Assembly: GCF_947492645.1 (NCBI RefSeq)
Contig: NZ_CANLMZ010000016.1
Coordinates: 62,001 to 126,000, forward strand
Direction: 5' to 3'
Length of the DNA: 64,000 nucleotides
From: an uncultured Pontibacter sp.
GTDB lineage: Bacteria; Bacteroidota; Bacteroidia; Cytophagales; Hymenobacteraceae
The position numbers and the translations under genes are program-made. This document shows, one piece after another, positions 34,897 to 43,298 of this stretch. The stretch's first letter is position 1; each line of letters starts with the position of its first letter. A model generated the notes under the pieces. The model saw only the letters and a list, made by a program, of their open reading frames with translations. It did no database searches and was not told where the DNA came from.

Positions 34897-34925
34897 TTAA
34901 CCGCTTTTCGTTTTAATGTTGATTT

Positions 34926-35510
34926 ATGAAAACAAGTAACTTACTTATAACCTTATGCTTGCTGTTGCTCCAGGTGACGGCTTTTGCGCAAAATACCCAA
35001 AGCGAAACGCAATTAGTTAAAAGCATCGCATCTGAAAGAGTTGCTGAAATAACAGCAAAAAGCAGCCTTCAGTCAAAAGTACATGTCTACCAGGCTGGTA
35101 CTTCAAATTATGCGTCCGTTGCTCAACGGAATGTGTCATCACGCCCTAATGGTGCATTTATTGAGCAGGTTGGCGTACTAAACAGAGCTGCAGTTACACA
35201 GCAAGGTGCAGGCAATAGTATATCAGCAACCCAGGTTGGTACCAGGAATTCTTATACAGGTGATTTGGATGGCGTAGGCAACTCTTCTACAGTAGTGCAG
35301 AAAGGCGCTTTTAATGAGGTCAATCAAAGGGTTCACGGCAGGCAGCTGGATTATACTTTAATCCAGATAGGTAATAATAACACGATAAACCAAGTAGAAA
35401 CGAGCTCTAATTCAAAGCCTTATAAGGTGGTGCAGCAGGGCAACAACATGAACATCAGGATTGAGCAGAGCAATGTAGGTTTGCCTCCGGCAGCGGGTGC
35501 AAAAAAGTAG
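34926..35510 (+). CDS. minor curlin, CsgB-like nucleator candidate
   Basis: A 194-residue secreted protein: signal peptide ending AFAQ at 22, a helical spacer (residues 23-48), then about nine irregular curlin strands (VHVYQAGTSNYASVAQ, GAFIEQVGVLNRAAVTQQG, NSISATQVGTRN, STVVQKGAFN, YTLIQIGNNN). The repeats are less regular than in the major subunit and the C-terminus is a basic non-repeat tail (PAAGAKK), which recalls CsgB. It follows the fibre gene by 84 bases with a terminator hairpin between. Role inferred from position and repeat quality. Confidence 0.88.
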   Translation: MKTSNLLITLCLLLLQVTAFAQNTQSETQLVKSIASERVAEITAKSSLQSKVHVYQAGTSNYASVAQRNVSSRPNGAFIEQVGVLNRAAVTQQGAGNSISATQVGTRNSYTGDLDGVGNSSTVVQKGAFNEVNQRVHGRQLDYTLIQIGNNNTINQVETSSNSKPYKVVQQGNNMNIRIEQSNVGLPPAAGAKK

Positions 35511-35576
35511 GCTATCCGTAAAACTTAGAATACTAACCCCTGCTAACTATACCCTACCCTTAAAGATATATATGCT

Positions 35577-35891
35577 GTGAAGACTGATGAAAGATATGCT
35601 GCCTGTATCAAAACAGAAGTAATTGGCAATAATTTAAAGCTAAAAGGTGTCTTTGAAAATAATACAACAGAGGCCGGGGCTTTTACTTATAAATTTAAGT
35701 GTAAGCGCACTAGCAGATCAGGATCATCTATATCCAGCCAATCAGGTGCTGTAAGGGCTGCGGCTGGAGAAGCAATAGTTCTCTCAAAGGTGTCGGTTTC
35801 CTTTTCATCTGATAGTGCGTATAAATTGGATCTGACAGTATATAATGGGCTACAAGAAGTGGCGGCAGCCACAGTCAGTTACCCCAGATAA
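35577..35891 (+). CDS. CsgH-like protein without an evident signal peptide
   Basis: The 104-residue product resembles CsgH-type curli chaperones: a single beta-sandwich with C-x-K-T-E-V, GNNLKLKGVFENNT, FTYKFKCKRTSRSGSSISSQSG and a final LTVYNGLQEVAAATVSYP. Family members are normally exported, but the frame here begins with GTG at 35577, only nine residues before the domain, and a TAA in the same frame at 35544 leaves no room for a signal peptide. Either the 5' end has decayed, a frameshift separates it from its signal, or it works inside the cell. It lies 66 bases after the CsgB-like gene. Confidence 0.65.
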   Translation: MKTDERYAACIKTEVIGNNLKLKGVFENNTTEAGAFTYKFKCKRTSRSGSSISSQSGAVRAAAGEAIVLSKVSVSFSSDSAYKLDLTVYNGLQEVAAATVSYPR

Positions 35892-36251
35892 GCTAAGGTG
35901 GGTTCTGCCAATAATCAATCAGAAGCATAAGGTTTGTTGGTACAAAAGTATACTTTACCCAGACTGTGTAAACTCCTATAGCTACGCTATTGCAAACTCC
36001 CATGCTCCTCTTTTAGAGGTGCCCTCTCCTCCAAATTAAAGCTGCTTGTCCTGGTCCTTTAACAAAATGTTTACAAGCTCACATAAAATTTGAATATATC
36101 TCTAAGAGTATAAACTATCTCATTTAATATTCGTATATCAGTATATTATAATTTAATAGTACTTTACGGTTGTGGTGCTTATGGATGTACTATAAGTGCG
36201 TAATGCGTAACCCGACTTACTTTGATCTGTGATTATCTAGAGAAATATATT
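35892..36251. other. gene-free, AT-rich gap
   Basis: About 360 bases. A 64-codon frame at 35845-36039 overlaps the CsgH-like gene and looks random. No consensus promoter was found; a TTACTTTG sequence near 36210 is one base short of the TAnnTTTG spacing. Confidence 0.4.
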
Positions 36252-37772
36252 ATGTTCAAAACAGCATCTACCCTTAAGCTTTTTTATTTTATTGCGCTAT
36301 TTATTGGGCTTGCCTCCTGCAACGAAGATACAATAGAGCCAAAAGGAGAGGGATTGATTGAAGGAGTGGTGATTAGCGCAGAAACGGGGGTAGCTATTCC
36401 GGCTGCGAGCATTACCACAACGCCTGCTACATCGGCTATTGTAACAGATGAAAACGGAAGATTTAAAATTACCGCAGTTCCTTGGGGGGACTATACTGTG
36501 TCGGCTAAAAAGAATGGTTATGGCGCAGAAACTGTAGCTGTTGCAGTTAAAGAATCAAAGAAAGCAGCTGAAGAGAATATTTCGGCTATCACTATTGTGC
36601 TATCTAAAAGCAAAGAGCAGCAGGCGTCGCCGGAGCGTCCATATAACCCGGTGCCAAAAGTGGATTCGGTAGATGCGCCTATAGCTGTTACGCTGAGATG
36701 GCAAGGAAAAGACCCGGATAAAGGCGACTCGTTAAAATACGATGTGTTACTGTACGTGTCTGGCTCCACCCAGAAGAACATCATATCTCAGGGTAAAAGC
36801 GATACAGCCGTTGTTGCTTCGCAGTTAAACTACAGCACAACTTACTTTTGGCAGGTAATTGCAAAAGATAACCATGGCAACGTTACAAATGGACCAGTCT
36901 GGACATTTAGAACTGCTGATTTGCCAGATGCAAGGTACCTGTTTGCAAAAAGCGTAAACGGCAACTACGACATTTACAGTTCTGATGGTGCACCAACAAA
37001 TGTGTTCAGGCTTACAAACAGCTTTAGTAGAGAATGGTGGCCTGTTATGTCGCCAAGAAGAAACGAGATAGCTTACTCCTCTAATGCCGGTATAGAAAAC
37101 CATATCTATATCATGAAGCGCGATGGCTCAGACAAACAACAAGTAACGACAGTACCTGTGGCGGGTTATCACAACCAGGGCATCGGTTTTGCCTGGTCTC
37201 CGGATGGAGGACAGTTATTGTACGCCAACTACGATAACCTTTACCGCGTGGAGCGTGATGGGTCTGGCTTAACCTTGCTGGCCAAAGCGCCACAAAACAG
37301 GCACTTCAGGGCTGTTGACTGGACATCGCAGGGAAGTAAAATAGTTATGCAAACCATTGGCTCAAATATAAACGACTCGGAAATCTATATCATGAATGCA
37401 AATGGAACAGGTATGGCCTTGTTGGTTGATAATGTGCCAGGTAGGGTTGAGAGCCCGTCATTCTCTATAGATGGCCGCCGGGTAATATATACTCAGGATG
37501 TGGCAGGCTTTGAAACACCGGAAGGCAGACAGCTTGATGCGCGCATCTTTGTTCAGAATATAGATGGAACCGGTGTGGTTGATCTTTCTGTGAATAAGCC
37601 GGCTGGCACAAATGATCTGAACCCAAGGTTCTCTCCGGATGGAGCAAAGATAATTTTTGTAAACACGTCTAATGATGGTATCAGCAAGAAAGAAGTATGG
37701 GCAATGAATGCAGCGGATGGGTCTAACAGAGTGCTTTTGTTTTCTGATGCTGAGATGCCAGACTGGAAATAA
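36252..37772 (+). CDS. lipoprotein with carboxypeptidase-regulatory-like domain and TolB-type propeller
   Basis: A lipoprotein of 506 residues: signal ending GLASC (Cys23). Residues about 30-115 form a CarboxypepD_reg-like beta sandwich (GLIEGVVISAETGVAIPAAS..., YTVSAKKNGYG). Residues about 135-220 are a fibronectin-like module (AVTLRWQGKDPDKGDSLKYD). The rest is a six-bladed PD40/TolB propeller, with blades such as VMSPRRNEIAYSSN, FAWSPDGGQLLYAN and RFSPDGAKIIFVN. It is probably a cell-surface or periplasmic binding protein. The ATG at 36252 begins the signal; the longer frame from 36222 is not signal-like. Confidence 0.88.
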   Translation: MFKTASTLKLFYFIALFIGLASCNEDTIEPKGEGLIEGVVISAETGVAIPAASITTTPATSAIVTDENGRFKITAVPWGDYTVSAKKNGYGAETVAVAVKESKKAAEENISAITIVLSKSKEQQASPERPYNPVPKVDSVDAPIAVTLRWQGKDPDKGDSLKYDVLLYVSGSTQKNIISQGKSDTAVVASQLNYSTTYFWQVIAKDNHGNVTNGPVWTFRTADLPDARYLFAKSVNGNYDIYSSDGAPTNVFRLTNSFSREWWPVMSPRRNEIAYSSNAGIENHIYIMKRDGSDKQQVTTVPVAGYHNQGIGFAWSPDGGQLLYANYDNLYRVERDGSGLTLLAKAPQNRHFRAVDWTSQGSKIVMQTIGSNINDSEIYIMNANGTGMALLVDNVPGRVESPSFSIDGRRVIYTQDVAGFETPEGRQLDARIFVQNIDGTGVVDLSVNKPAGTNDLNPRFSPDGAKIIFVNTSNDGISKKEVWAMNAADGSNRVLLFSDAEMPDWK

Positions 37773-37810
37773 CCCCTAATCCCTTTAATTATATTTCACC
37801 CTTTACCCGG

Positions 37811-37842
37811 AAGAGCCGCAGCTTCAGCTGCGGCTCTTTTTT
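37811..37842 (+). terminator. terminator of the propeller lipoprotein gene
   Basis: AAGAGCCGCAGC pairs with GCTGCGGCTCTT around TTCA, followed by TTTT. Confidence 0.9.
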
Positions 37843-37883
37843 ATTTGCATAAGCAGGGCAGGCAGCGCTAAGCTAATTAAAAC

Positions 37884-37923
37884 AAAAACAGGGGCGGTTA
37901 CTGGTGTAGCCGCCCCTGTTTTT
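37884..37923 (-). terminator. terminator of the 37934-38720 minus-strand genes
   Basis: AAAAACAGGGGCGG and CCGCCCCTGTTTTT pair perfectly (14 bp); on the minus strand a T run follows. Confidence 0.88.
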
Positions 37924-37933
37924 ATACTTTACG

Positions 37934-38161
37934 TTACCGTATGTTGCCGCCTGTTGGCAGGTCGTCGTGCCGGTTTTTGTGTACACGGCTGCTGTCGGTG
38001 GTAGAGCCGCGCAGGGTTGGCTCTTTGCTGTTGGTGGAAGAGACTTGGGCACCTGTTGTGTGCCCTTGCGAAGTATGATCCTTCGAAGGGTTTTCCTGGT
38101 TTTGGTTTTTAGGCTGGCTGCTTTGCTTGTTGCTGTCTTTGCCTGTGTTTTTTGTCTCCAT
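37934..38161 (-). CDS. small hydrophilic disordered protein
   Basis: A 75-residue protein rich in Ser, Thr, Asn, Gln, Lys and Gly with hardly any hydrophobic residue (METKNTGKDSNKQSSQPKNQ at the start, DDLPTGGNIR at the end). No family recognised. Its clean terminator on one side and 22-base distance to the YkvA gene on the other make it a real second gene of that unit. The composition resembles stress-induced hydrophilins; that is a guess from composition only. Confidence 0.65.
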   Translation of the reverse strand: METKNTGKDSNKQSSQPKNQNQENPSKDHTSQGHTTGAQVSSTNSKEPTLRGSTTDSSRVHKNRHDDLPTGGNIR

Positions 38162-38183
38162 AGTTAGTTGCGGTTAAATTATG

Positions 38184-38720
38184 CTATTCTCTCTTATCAG
38201 TTTCAGTAGTAACTGTACCAGCGGCCTGGTCGGCAAACTTTGGTGTGCCAAACGATGGATCCGCATTGTGGGCCTCATCAGCAGGTTGCTTTTCTTCGGC
38301 GGGCCTGCTGCTTTCCCACTCCTTAAACTTATCCAGTTCAGATTTTATACTTGCCATAAACCAGGCAAGCAAGCTGGCATCATCCAATAAACCAATTACA
38401 GGTATAAAATCCGGTATCACGTCTATCGGCATCAGGAAGTATAGTATAACAGCCACGCCACCTACAAGTGTAGTTGTTGGGATGCCTTTATACTCTCCGG
38501 ATGTGGCAGCTTTTATCATGCGCGACAGCAACTGCAGGTTTTCCCATACCTCGCCGGCTAACGTGCCTACACTTTTATTATGCGTTGCCTTCTTAAATGC
38601 ATCGTTTAGCAGGCTGGCTATTTTAGAAGGGTGCTTCAGGTACTGCTCCGCCTTGTTAAGGATATTTTTAAAGATCTTGCTATCGGCTACCTTCTTGCCA
38701 TCCTGTCTTTGGTTCTCCAT
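38184..38720 (-). CDS. YkvA/DUF1232 family membrane protein
   Basis: The 178-residue protein has a helical N-terminal part, then the DUF1232 core: GGVAVILYFLMPIDVIPDFI and PVIGLLDDASLLAWFMASI (about residues 86-123), which contains two membrane-inserting segments and the signature M-P-x-D-x-I-P-D-x-I-P-x-x-G-x-x-D-D. A charged, Glu/Ala/Pro-rich tail follows. Family function is unknown. It is probably cotranscribed with the small hydrophilic protein. Confidence 0.9.
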   Translation of the reverse strand: MENQRQDGKKVADSKIFKNILNKAEQYLKHPSKIASLLNDAFKKATHNKSVGTLAGEVWENLQLLSRMIKAATSGEYKGIPTTTLVGGVAVILYFLMPIDVIPDFIPVIGLLDDASLLAWFMASIKSELDKFKEWESSRPAEEKQPADEAHNADPSFGTPKFADQAAGTVTTETDKRE

Positions 38721-38878
38721 AGTTTTTTACGTTCTGATTCGGGTTGTGTTAATTTACGAAATTTAGCTTTGCTATAGCGTAGGCACTTGCAGGTAGCCAT
38801 ACTTGCGGTGCAAAGTTGCTGAACTAACGATAAGCTTCCTATACTTGATGCCAGTAAAATTGTTGTTTATGCTGTAAA

Positions 38879-38912
38879 CAAAAAAAGCCACGCAGGGTTT
38901 ACTGCGTGGCTT
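38879..38912 (-). terminator. terminator of the NlpC/P60 gene
   Basis: AAGCCACGCAG (38885-38895) pairs with CTGCGTGGCTT (38902-38912); on the minus strand a run of seven T follows. Confidence 0.85.
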
Positions 38913-38934
38913 AAGTATACGTTGTTGGGCCGCC

Positions 38935-39564
38935 TTAATTTACACGGCCAGCGGCATAGTAGTAATTGCGGTAATATGGCTCTTTTAAAGAGCTTACCAT
39001 TACGCCGCCACTAGTGGCAGAATGTATGAATTTGTTGTTTTTGAGGTAGATGCCTACATGAAAGACCGGCTGCTTGGGGCTGCGGCGAAAAAACACAAGA
39101 TCTCCTGTTTGCAGGCTGTCTTTTTTTATACGCTGCACCTCCTGGAACATAGAGTGAGAGCTGCGCCTTAAATCCACACCGTACACATCGCGGTAAATGG
39201 CAGATACAAAACCCGAGCAGTCAGTACCTTTTTTGGAGCTGCGGCCGTAGCTGTAAGGGGTTCCTATCCATTTGGCTACTGTTTCTACCAGTTCCCGGGC
39301 ATCTGGGTTGGCAAAACGCATGTTCAGCTTTTTAGAGTAGTATGCTTCTACCTCTGGCTCACTCTCTTCTTCTACGGGTTCGTACAACTCGAGGGCGCGC
39401 ACCATGTCTTCGCCTGAATTTATTGCGTAGGGGGTAATAGCATATGCTGCTGTGTTTGCTGGCGTTGCCGACTTAGCTGGTATTACTTCGTAGAAGAAGG
39501 ATAATACAACAGAGATAACGGCAAGTGCAGTTAATACAATGGTTTTAGTCATAGGGTTTGGCAT
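38935..39564 (-). CDS. NlpC/P60 family cell-wall peptidase
   Basis: An exported peptidoglycan hydrolase of 209 residues. An N-terminal hydrophobic segment (about 7-25) acts as signal or anchor; an acidic linker (61-75) follows. The NlpC/P60 domain occupies the last 120 residues, with catalytic Cys116 in GTDCSGFV, His169 in VFHVGIYL and the third polar residue His181 in FIHSAT. It is about the size of E. coli Spr/MepS. A second ATG four codons in (39552) is also possible. Confidence 0.94.
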   Translation of the reverse strand: MPNPMTKTIVLTALAVISVVLSFFYEVIPAKSATPANTAAYAITPYAINSGEDMVRALELYEPVEEESEPEVEAYYSKKLNMRFANPDARELVETVAKWIGTPYSYGRSSKKGTDCSGFVSAIYRDVYGVDLRRSSHSMFQEVQRIKKDSLQTGDLVFFRRSPKQPVFHVGIYLKNNKFIHSATSGGVMVSSLKEPYYRNYYYAAGRVN

Positions 39565-39842
39565 GTTATCGGCCAGCGCGAAGTTGGCAAACAGTTACAC
39601 CTTTATTTTCTAAACAAAGCAGGAAAATTGCACTAAATCCTGCTTGATGCGCTGCAATTAAAGCCTGTACGGCCTAGCAGCGCTCAAAAATAAGTACAAA
39701 ATATTTAAGAGCCAAACAAAGGGCTAAAGCTATTTGCCTGTAAATGTGGTATATCTGCCTTTAAATGGTGTTTGTTTATCCTTAAAGTGCAGTTTTTAAT
39801 TAAAAAAGCAAGTGTATCAAATACAATTCAGGAGATAGAGTA

Positions 39843-40220
39843 ATGGACTTTAAAATTGTAGAACATTCTTTATTTGCCCGCATTGCCCGTGTGGTTTTAA
39901 AAAGTAGCAATGTGGCAATGGTGTTGGGCAAAACCATCTATTTAAGTGGTGTTAGCCGCGATGACTTCATGAAAGATAATGGTTGGGTGGCACATGAGTT
40001 GTGCCACATCAGGCAGTTTAAGGAGCATGGGTTTTTCAGGTTTCTGTGGCTGTACCTGGCAGAGTCGTGGCGGGTAGGTTATTACAACAACAAGTATGAG
40101 GTGGAAGCCCGCATAGAAGGCATGAAACACCGCAAGTTTATGAACCCAGCACAGCGCGCCGAAAATGCCATCAGCCCAACAGGACTGCCGCTGCCCGGCG
40201 ATGAAAAGGAAACTGCATAG
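39843..40220 (+). CDS. small HELCH-motif metallopeptidase-like protein
   Basis: A 125-residue protein with a zinc-peptidase site His51-Glu52-Leu-Cys-His55, followed by a C-terminal YNNKYEVEAR where a glutamate could be the third ligand. It has no signal peptide; two weakly hydrophobic stretches occur at 10-30 and 60-75. It resembles DUF4157-like minimal gluzincins found alone in Bacteroidetes. Substrate unknown. It lies between the NlpC gene (divergent) and a small membrane protein (convergent). Confidence 0.75.
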   Translation: MDFKIVEHSLFARIARVVLKSSNVAMVLGKTIYLSGVSRDDFMKDNGWVAHELCHIRQFKEHGFFRFLWLYLAESWRVGYYNNKYEVEARIEGMKHRKFMNPAQRAENAISPTGLPLPGDEKETA

Positions 40221-40242
40221 AATAAGGTAAACAGAAGTTGCT

Positions 40243-40488
40243 TTATGCCTGCTCGTTGGCGGTTCGGGTCAGGGCGAAATAAATGACGTACAGCCAACTG
40301 AAAATGCCATGAAGTATGGCCCAAAGTATAGACCGGTTTCTGGACCACGAGGCAACAACGGCTATAACAGAACCTAAGCCAACCCCATTGTTTATAACCG
40401 TTTTTGTGGTATCGGCAGTTTGAGCATACAAGGTGGTAGCGCAAAGGAGCAGCACCAGTAGTAGGGCGAACGTGAATTTGTTTTTCAT
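40243..40488 (-). CDS. 81-residue exported/membrane protein
   Basis: A signal peptide ending TLYAQ at residue 22, a short Thr-rich segment, then a hydrophobic region GVGLGSVIAVVASWSRNRSI and WAILHGIFSWLYVIYFAL that should form one or two membrane spans. Such YIYFAL-ending small proteins are common in Bacteroidetes; no function is known. Confidence 0.75.
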   Translation of the reverse strand: MKNKFTFALLLVLLLCATTLYAQTADTTKTVINNGVGLGSVIAVVASWSRNRSILWAILHGIFSWLYVIYFALTRTANEQA

Positions 40489-40844
40489 TATTTGAGGTAG
40501 GGGTATAGAGTATCTGCCATTGTGGTGGATGTAATACCAAGATAAGAAATCTCTGTAAAGTATCCATATGGCAGCGCTTACTAATCTGGTTAAGTGCTCC
40601 TTTCCTGCTTTACCTCTAACAATGTTCTTTTCTTTTAATAGTGACGCTTCGCCTTTTCCTAGAAGTAAAGTTGGTTACATTGTAGGTCTTAGGTGCAGTT
40701 ATAAAATCAAAGGCTTCTGTAGCAAATAAAGCAGGCGCTTCCCGTTTTACTTTTGCTTATTAGCATCAGTAAATACACCGCAACGTGTTTCGGCTATGGT
40801 TTGCTGCGGTAGGTTAAGCACTAAATTTAGTAAAAAAACACCAA
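40489..40844. other. gene-free stretch beside the cassette array
   Basis: No convincing gene. It contains a hairpin ACCGCA...TGCGGT (40777-40810) and a looser TAAC/GTTA pair enclosing GGCGAAGCG at about 40614-40683, which may be an eroded relative of the cassette palindromes to its right. Confidence 0.4.
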
Positions 40845-40911
40845 CCATTCACGGCTGCGTGGTTTTTCCGAAGGAAAAAATACGTAGCAGTAAATTATAG
40901 CCGATGTTACC
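40845..40911 (-). repeat. attC-like palindrome A (degenerate)
   Basis: On the minus strand it opens GGTAACATCGGCTATAATTTACTGC, has an apical hairpin TTTTTCC-ttc-GGAAAAA and closes GCAGCCGTGAATGG. The TAAC-N6-CTATAA start is shared with the other palindromes of this array. The TAA stop of the adjoining gene lies inside it. Confidence 0.45.
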
Positions 40912-41311
40912 TGCTGGCTTTTATTTCGCTCAATATTTTTCGTTTGCGCTTTTCTGTTACAACCTTAACCCAATAAGTTACAATAACATCATAACCAGAT
41001 TCGATTTGTTCTTTTTCGGTCAGTTTTACAACCCAAGTGGCGATTTTATCATCAGTTTGATTCCGTTGCTTAATTTTGTCAAAATAATCAGATTTCGTTC
41101 CGAATTTATTTCCGCTGTTTCCCGTTACGAAAAATACTTTTTTATCGGTAAAGTCAAAATTCTGCTTATTATGTTCGGTCATATATTCATTCAGAAATTC
41201 AGATTCCGCTTGAGTGAGTTTCGGATTATTATCAATTCCACATTCAGCCAGATTTTGTCCAATTAAGTTGAATGAAATCAGCATTAAAATTATTGTTCCA
41301 ATTTTCTTCAT
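40907..41311 (-). CDS. cassette gene 1: small secreted protein, unknown
   Basis: A 134-residue protein with a signal peptide (MKKIGTIILMLISFNLIG, cleavage near GQN). The mature part has an acidic first half and a YWVKVVTEKRKRK-type basic end; a TWVVKLTEKEQIESGYDVIVTY segment looks like two strands. No family is recognised. The gene is AT-rich compared with the core genes around it. Its TAA stop is embedded in palindrome A, as is usual for genes in integron-type cassettes. Confidence 0.75.
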   Translation of the reverse strand: MKKIGTIILMLISFNLIGQNLAECGIDNNPKLTQAESEFLNEYMTEHNKQNFDFTDKKVFFVTGNSGNKFGTKSDYFDKIKQRNQTDDKIATWVVKLTEKEQIESGYDVIVTYWVKVVTEKRKRKILSEIKASR

Positions 41312-41331
41312 AAGTTCGGTTTTCAGCTTGC

Positions 41332-41386
41332 AAGTAACGGCTCTGCTATAAGATGGCGAAGCTACCTTATAGATTTTGTTAGGTGG
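41332..41386 (-). repeat. attC-like palindrome B
   Basis: On the minus strand: ACCTAAC, then AAAATCTATAAGGTAGC, loop TTC, GCCATCTTATAG, AGAGCCGTTACTT. Stem CTATAAG/CTTATAG with GGTAGC/GCCATC pairing, TAAC and GTTA ends. It separates cassette genes 1 and 2. Confidence 0.6.
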
Positions 41387-41463
41387 GGTTCTGTTTCAAT
41401 TCTTTCTACTATTCTTGAATATCCATTTTCTTTAAGACTAACTCCCAAAAGGCTTCCCATTTC

Positions 41464-41769
41464 TTAATCTCTATTGACATTCCTATTAATTATAAATGTT
41501 ACAATTCCCATTATGATAGTATGAACGAACGGTACTAACAACATGTAGAAGCCCCACACCAAAGCTCCGCCGTATTCAGAATGATAAATTCTACCATTGA
41601 TGAAGTAAATGGTATAGATGACAAGTATTGATGCATTTATGAAGATGAATGACTTTCTTTTTGACCATCCTTCCATAAGTCTGTAGATGACGTACCAAAG
41701 GAATGAAACAAGAACGGTAAGACCCAATAGATACTTTGCTATTTCTTCAACTACTTCATTTGGCACCAT
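41464..41769 (-). CDS. cassette gene 2: small three-span membrane protein, unknown
   Basis: A 101-residue protein with three hydrophobic segments (about 9-29, 39-57 and 66-95). The start ATG at 41769 lies 26 bases from palindrome C and the stop 78 bases from palindrome B. No family recognised; AT-rich. Small membrane proteins of unknown function are typical cassette cargo, which fits but does not prove the cassette interpretation. Confidence 0.7.
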   Translation of the reverse strand: MVPNEVVEEIAKYLLGLTVLVSFLWYVIYRLMEGWSKRKSFIFINASILVIYTIYFINGRIYHSEYGGALVWGFYMLLVPFVHTIIMGIVTFIINRNVNRD

Positions 41770-41794
41770 CTAATCTTTTCATAATTTGAATACC

Positions 41795-41861
41795 ACCTAA
41801 CGGTGTTGTATATTAGGTGAGCAAGGCTTAGCCGAAGCTTAACTTATGTACAGGGTTAGGT
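41795..41861 (-). repeat. attC-like palindrome C (best conserved)
   Basis: The ends are exact 7-base inverted repeats, ACCTAAC and GTTAGGT, which fit the integron RYYYAAC/GTTRRRY core. Inside, TGTACATAAG pairs with CTAATATACA (8 of 10) and a GGCTAAGCC hairpin caps the stem. Confidence 0.65.
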
Positions 41862-41939
41862 GAAGTAATATTGGCAATAGTAGCAAACATTCTTGTCTCT
41901 GTTTAAGATGTTAACTACTATAAATTAATTTCTCTCCAC

Positions 41940-42551
41940 TCAATTTGGGAAAGCATACGTAGAATCGACTACAACTCGAATCTTTCCCTCTTTTTCAAAA
42001 TACTCCAATTCAAATTCACAGGGCAGTTGGTTATAAATCAACCCTGTACCATCATTCTTTACCACTTTTTCACCTTCGTTGCACTTGATAAAGCTCCATG
42101 AAACAGGATCGAATATAATAGGGTCCTTCAATAACTCAATCCCCATTTCCTTAATTTTGCTTTCAAATTCTTCTTGTGCAGGGTTATCCTTGATCTGTTC
42201 TTCCAAACCTGAATAAACTGCCACTAAGAAGCCCTCAACTACCGTGTAATTTAAAGGGTAATCCCTCGTTTCCGCATAGCTTAGGATAGAATGATTGACA
42301 GTAATCACTTTTCTAGTGTCACCAAGGAACATGAATATATTGATTACAGTGCTTTTATTGTCGAGATTGTAACACTCTGCGTACATCATTACGGCCTTCT
42401 TCACCCAATCGTCCTCCTGTAGCTCAATGTAGAATTGGTGAGCTCCTCCTGGCTCGGATCCATTTTCAGTGAACCTACAAGCCGTCTGTAAAACAGCCAA
42501 AAGGCTAAGCAATAAAATCTTGACTGTTTTTTCTATTCTAAAGCTTGCCAC
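41940..42551 (-). CDS. cassette gene 3: lipoprotein, unknown
   Basis: A 203-residue lipoprotein with signal ending LQTAC (Cys25). The mature part has mixed helices and strands (FYIELQEDDWVKKAVMMYAE, DPVSWSFIKC, FELEYFEKEGKIRVVVDSTY) without a known motif. It lies between palindromes C and D. AT-rich, foreign-looking relative to the core genes. Confidence 0.7.
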   Translation of the reverse strand: MASFRIEKTVKILLLSLLAVLQTACRFTENGSEPGGAHQFYIELQEDDWVKKAVMMYAECYNLDNKSTVINIFMFLGDTRKVITVNHSILSYAETRDYPLNYTVVEGFLVAVYSGLEEQIKDNPAQEEFESKIKEMGIELLKDPIIFDPVSWSFIKCNEGEKVVKNDGTGLIYNQLPCEFELEYFEKEGKIRVVVDSTYAFPN

Positions 42552-42624
42552 TTGATTTCTATTTAAAATTCAAAGAAGGGTGCGCAAAGCAAAGACAAAC
42601 TTGCTTTGCCATACTTGCTATTCC

Positions 42625-42691
42625 ACCTAACGGTTTGCCTGATAAGGTGTGCGAGGCGAAGCCAAAGCATAACTTATAGGTTGGGTTAGGG
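42625..42691 (-). repeat. attC-like palindrome D
   Basis: On the minus strand: CCTAAC-CCAA-CCTATAAGTTATGC, cap GGCTTCGCC, GCACACCTTATCAGG, CAAACCGTTAGG. The CCTAAC/GTTAGG ends and CCTATAAG/CTTATCAGG stem match palindromes B and C. Confidence 0.62.
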
Positions 42692-42692
42692 G

Positions 42693-43283
42693 TTAGTAAT
42701 TTTGCTGTTCTCTTTGTGACTTCTTTTCTTCATTATACTTTTCCAATTCCAGTTCTAAATCTCCAATTGGGTTGTATATGATACTGATGTGCGCTGAACT
42801 TAACTCACTTTCTGGGACAAAAGCCGCACTTACCTTAAAATTTTCAGCTTCCCAAATTGCTTGTCTGTGCTCTGTGTCAGGGTCTTTATGATTTTCTATG
42901 GGCTGCCCGTATTCCAGCTTTAACTTTTCTAAAATTTCAGAATATTCCTTATTAGATATTTCTTCATTTTGCTCGTAACCCAATCCCTGACCAAAAAAGA
43001 TTCTAAAACTATCCAATCTGTCGGTAAAGAATATTGGCTCAAGTATACCGTCCCTTTTTATCACATTGCATTTATAAATAAGCACCCTTTTGTGCTCGTA
43101 GGGTTCTTCAATAATCTTCTCTAGGAGAACACCATCCTTTAGATATTTACTGATTAAATGGTTGTATTCATAATAGGGCATACCTAACCTTAAGTCTAGA
43201 AAGCTTATTTTTTGATTGTCGAATCTACTACAACCAAAAAAACCAAAGACCAAAGCAAGAGTTAAACAAATGAGCTTTTTCAC
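42693..43283 (-). CDS. cassette gene 4: lipoprotein, unknown
   Basis: A 196-residue lipoprotein, signal MKKLICLTLALVFGFFGC (Cys18). The mature protein has charged helices, a FFTDRLDSFRIFFGQGLGYE segment, a EYSEILEKLKLEYGQPIE helix that resembles those in small envelope stress proteins, and a Glu/Lys/Gln-rich tail. No family recognised. The stop lies one base from palindrome D; the first cassette boundary E is 16 bases before the start. Confidence 0.7.
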   Translation of the reverse strand: MKKLICLTLALVFGFFGCSRFDNQKISFLDLRLGMPYYEYNHLISKYLKDGVLLEKIIEEPYEHKRVLIYKCNVIKRDGILEPIFFTDRLDSFRIFFGQGLGYEQNEEISNKEYSEILEKLKLEYGQPIENHKDPDTEHRQAIWEAENFKVSAAFVPESELSSAHISIIYNPIGDLELELEKYNEEKKSQREQQNY

Positions 43284-43298
43284 TTTAATTTCTTATTG

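Noticed and set aside
35845..36039. 64-codon plus-strand frame after the CsgH-like gene
   Set aside because: Overlaps the CsgH-like gene, shows random composition and no start context.
40614..40683. Further attC-like pair in the gap left of the array
   Set aside because: Has TAAC/GTTA and GGCGAAGCG but not the shared stem, so only mentioned as possibly eroded.
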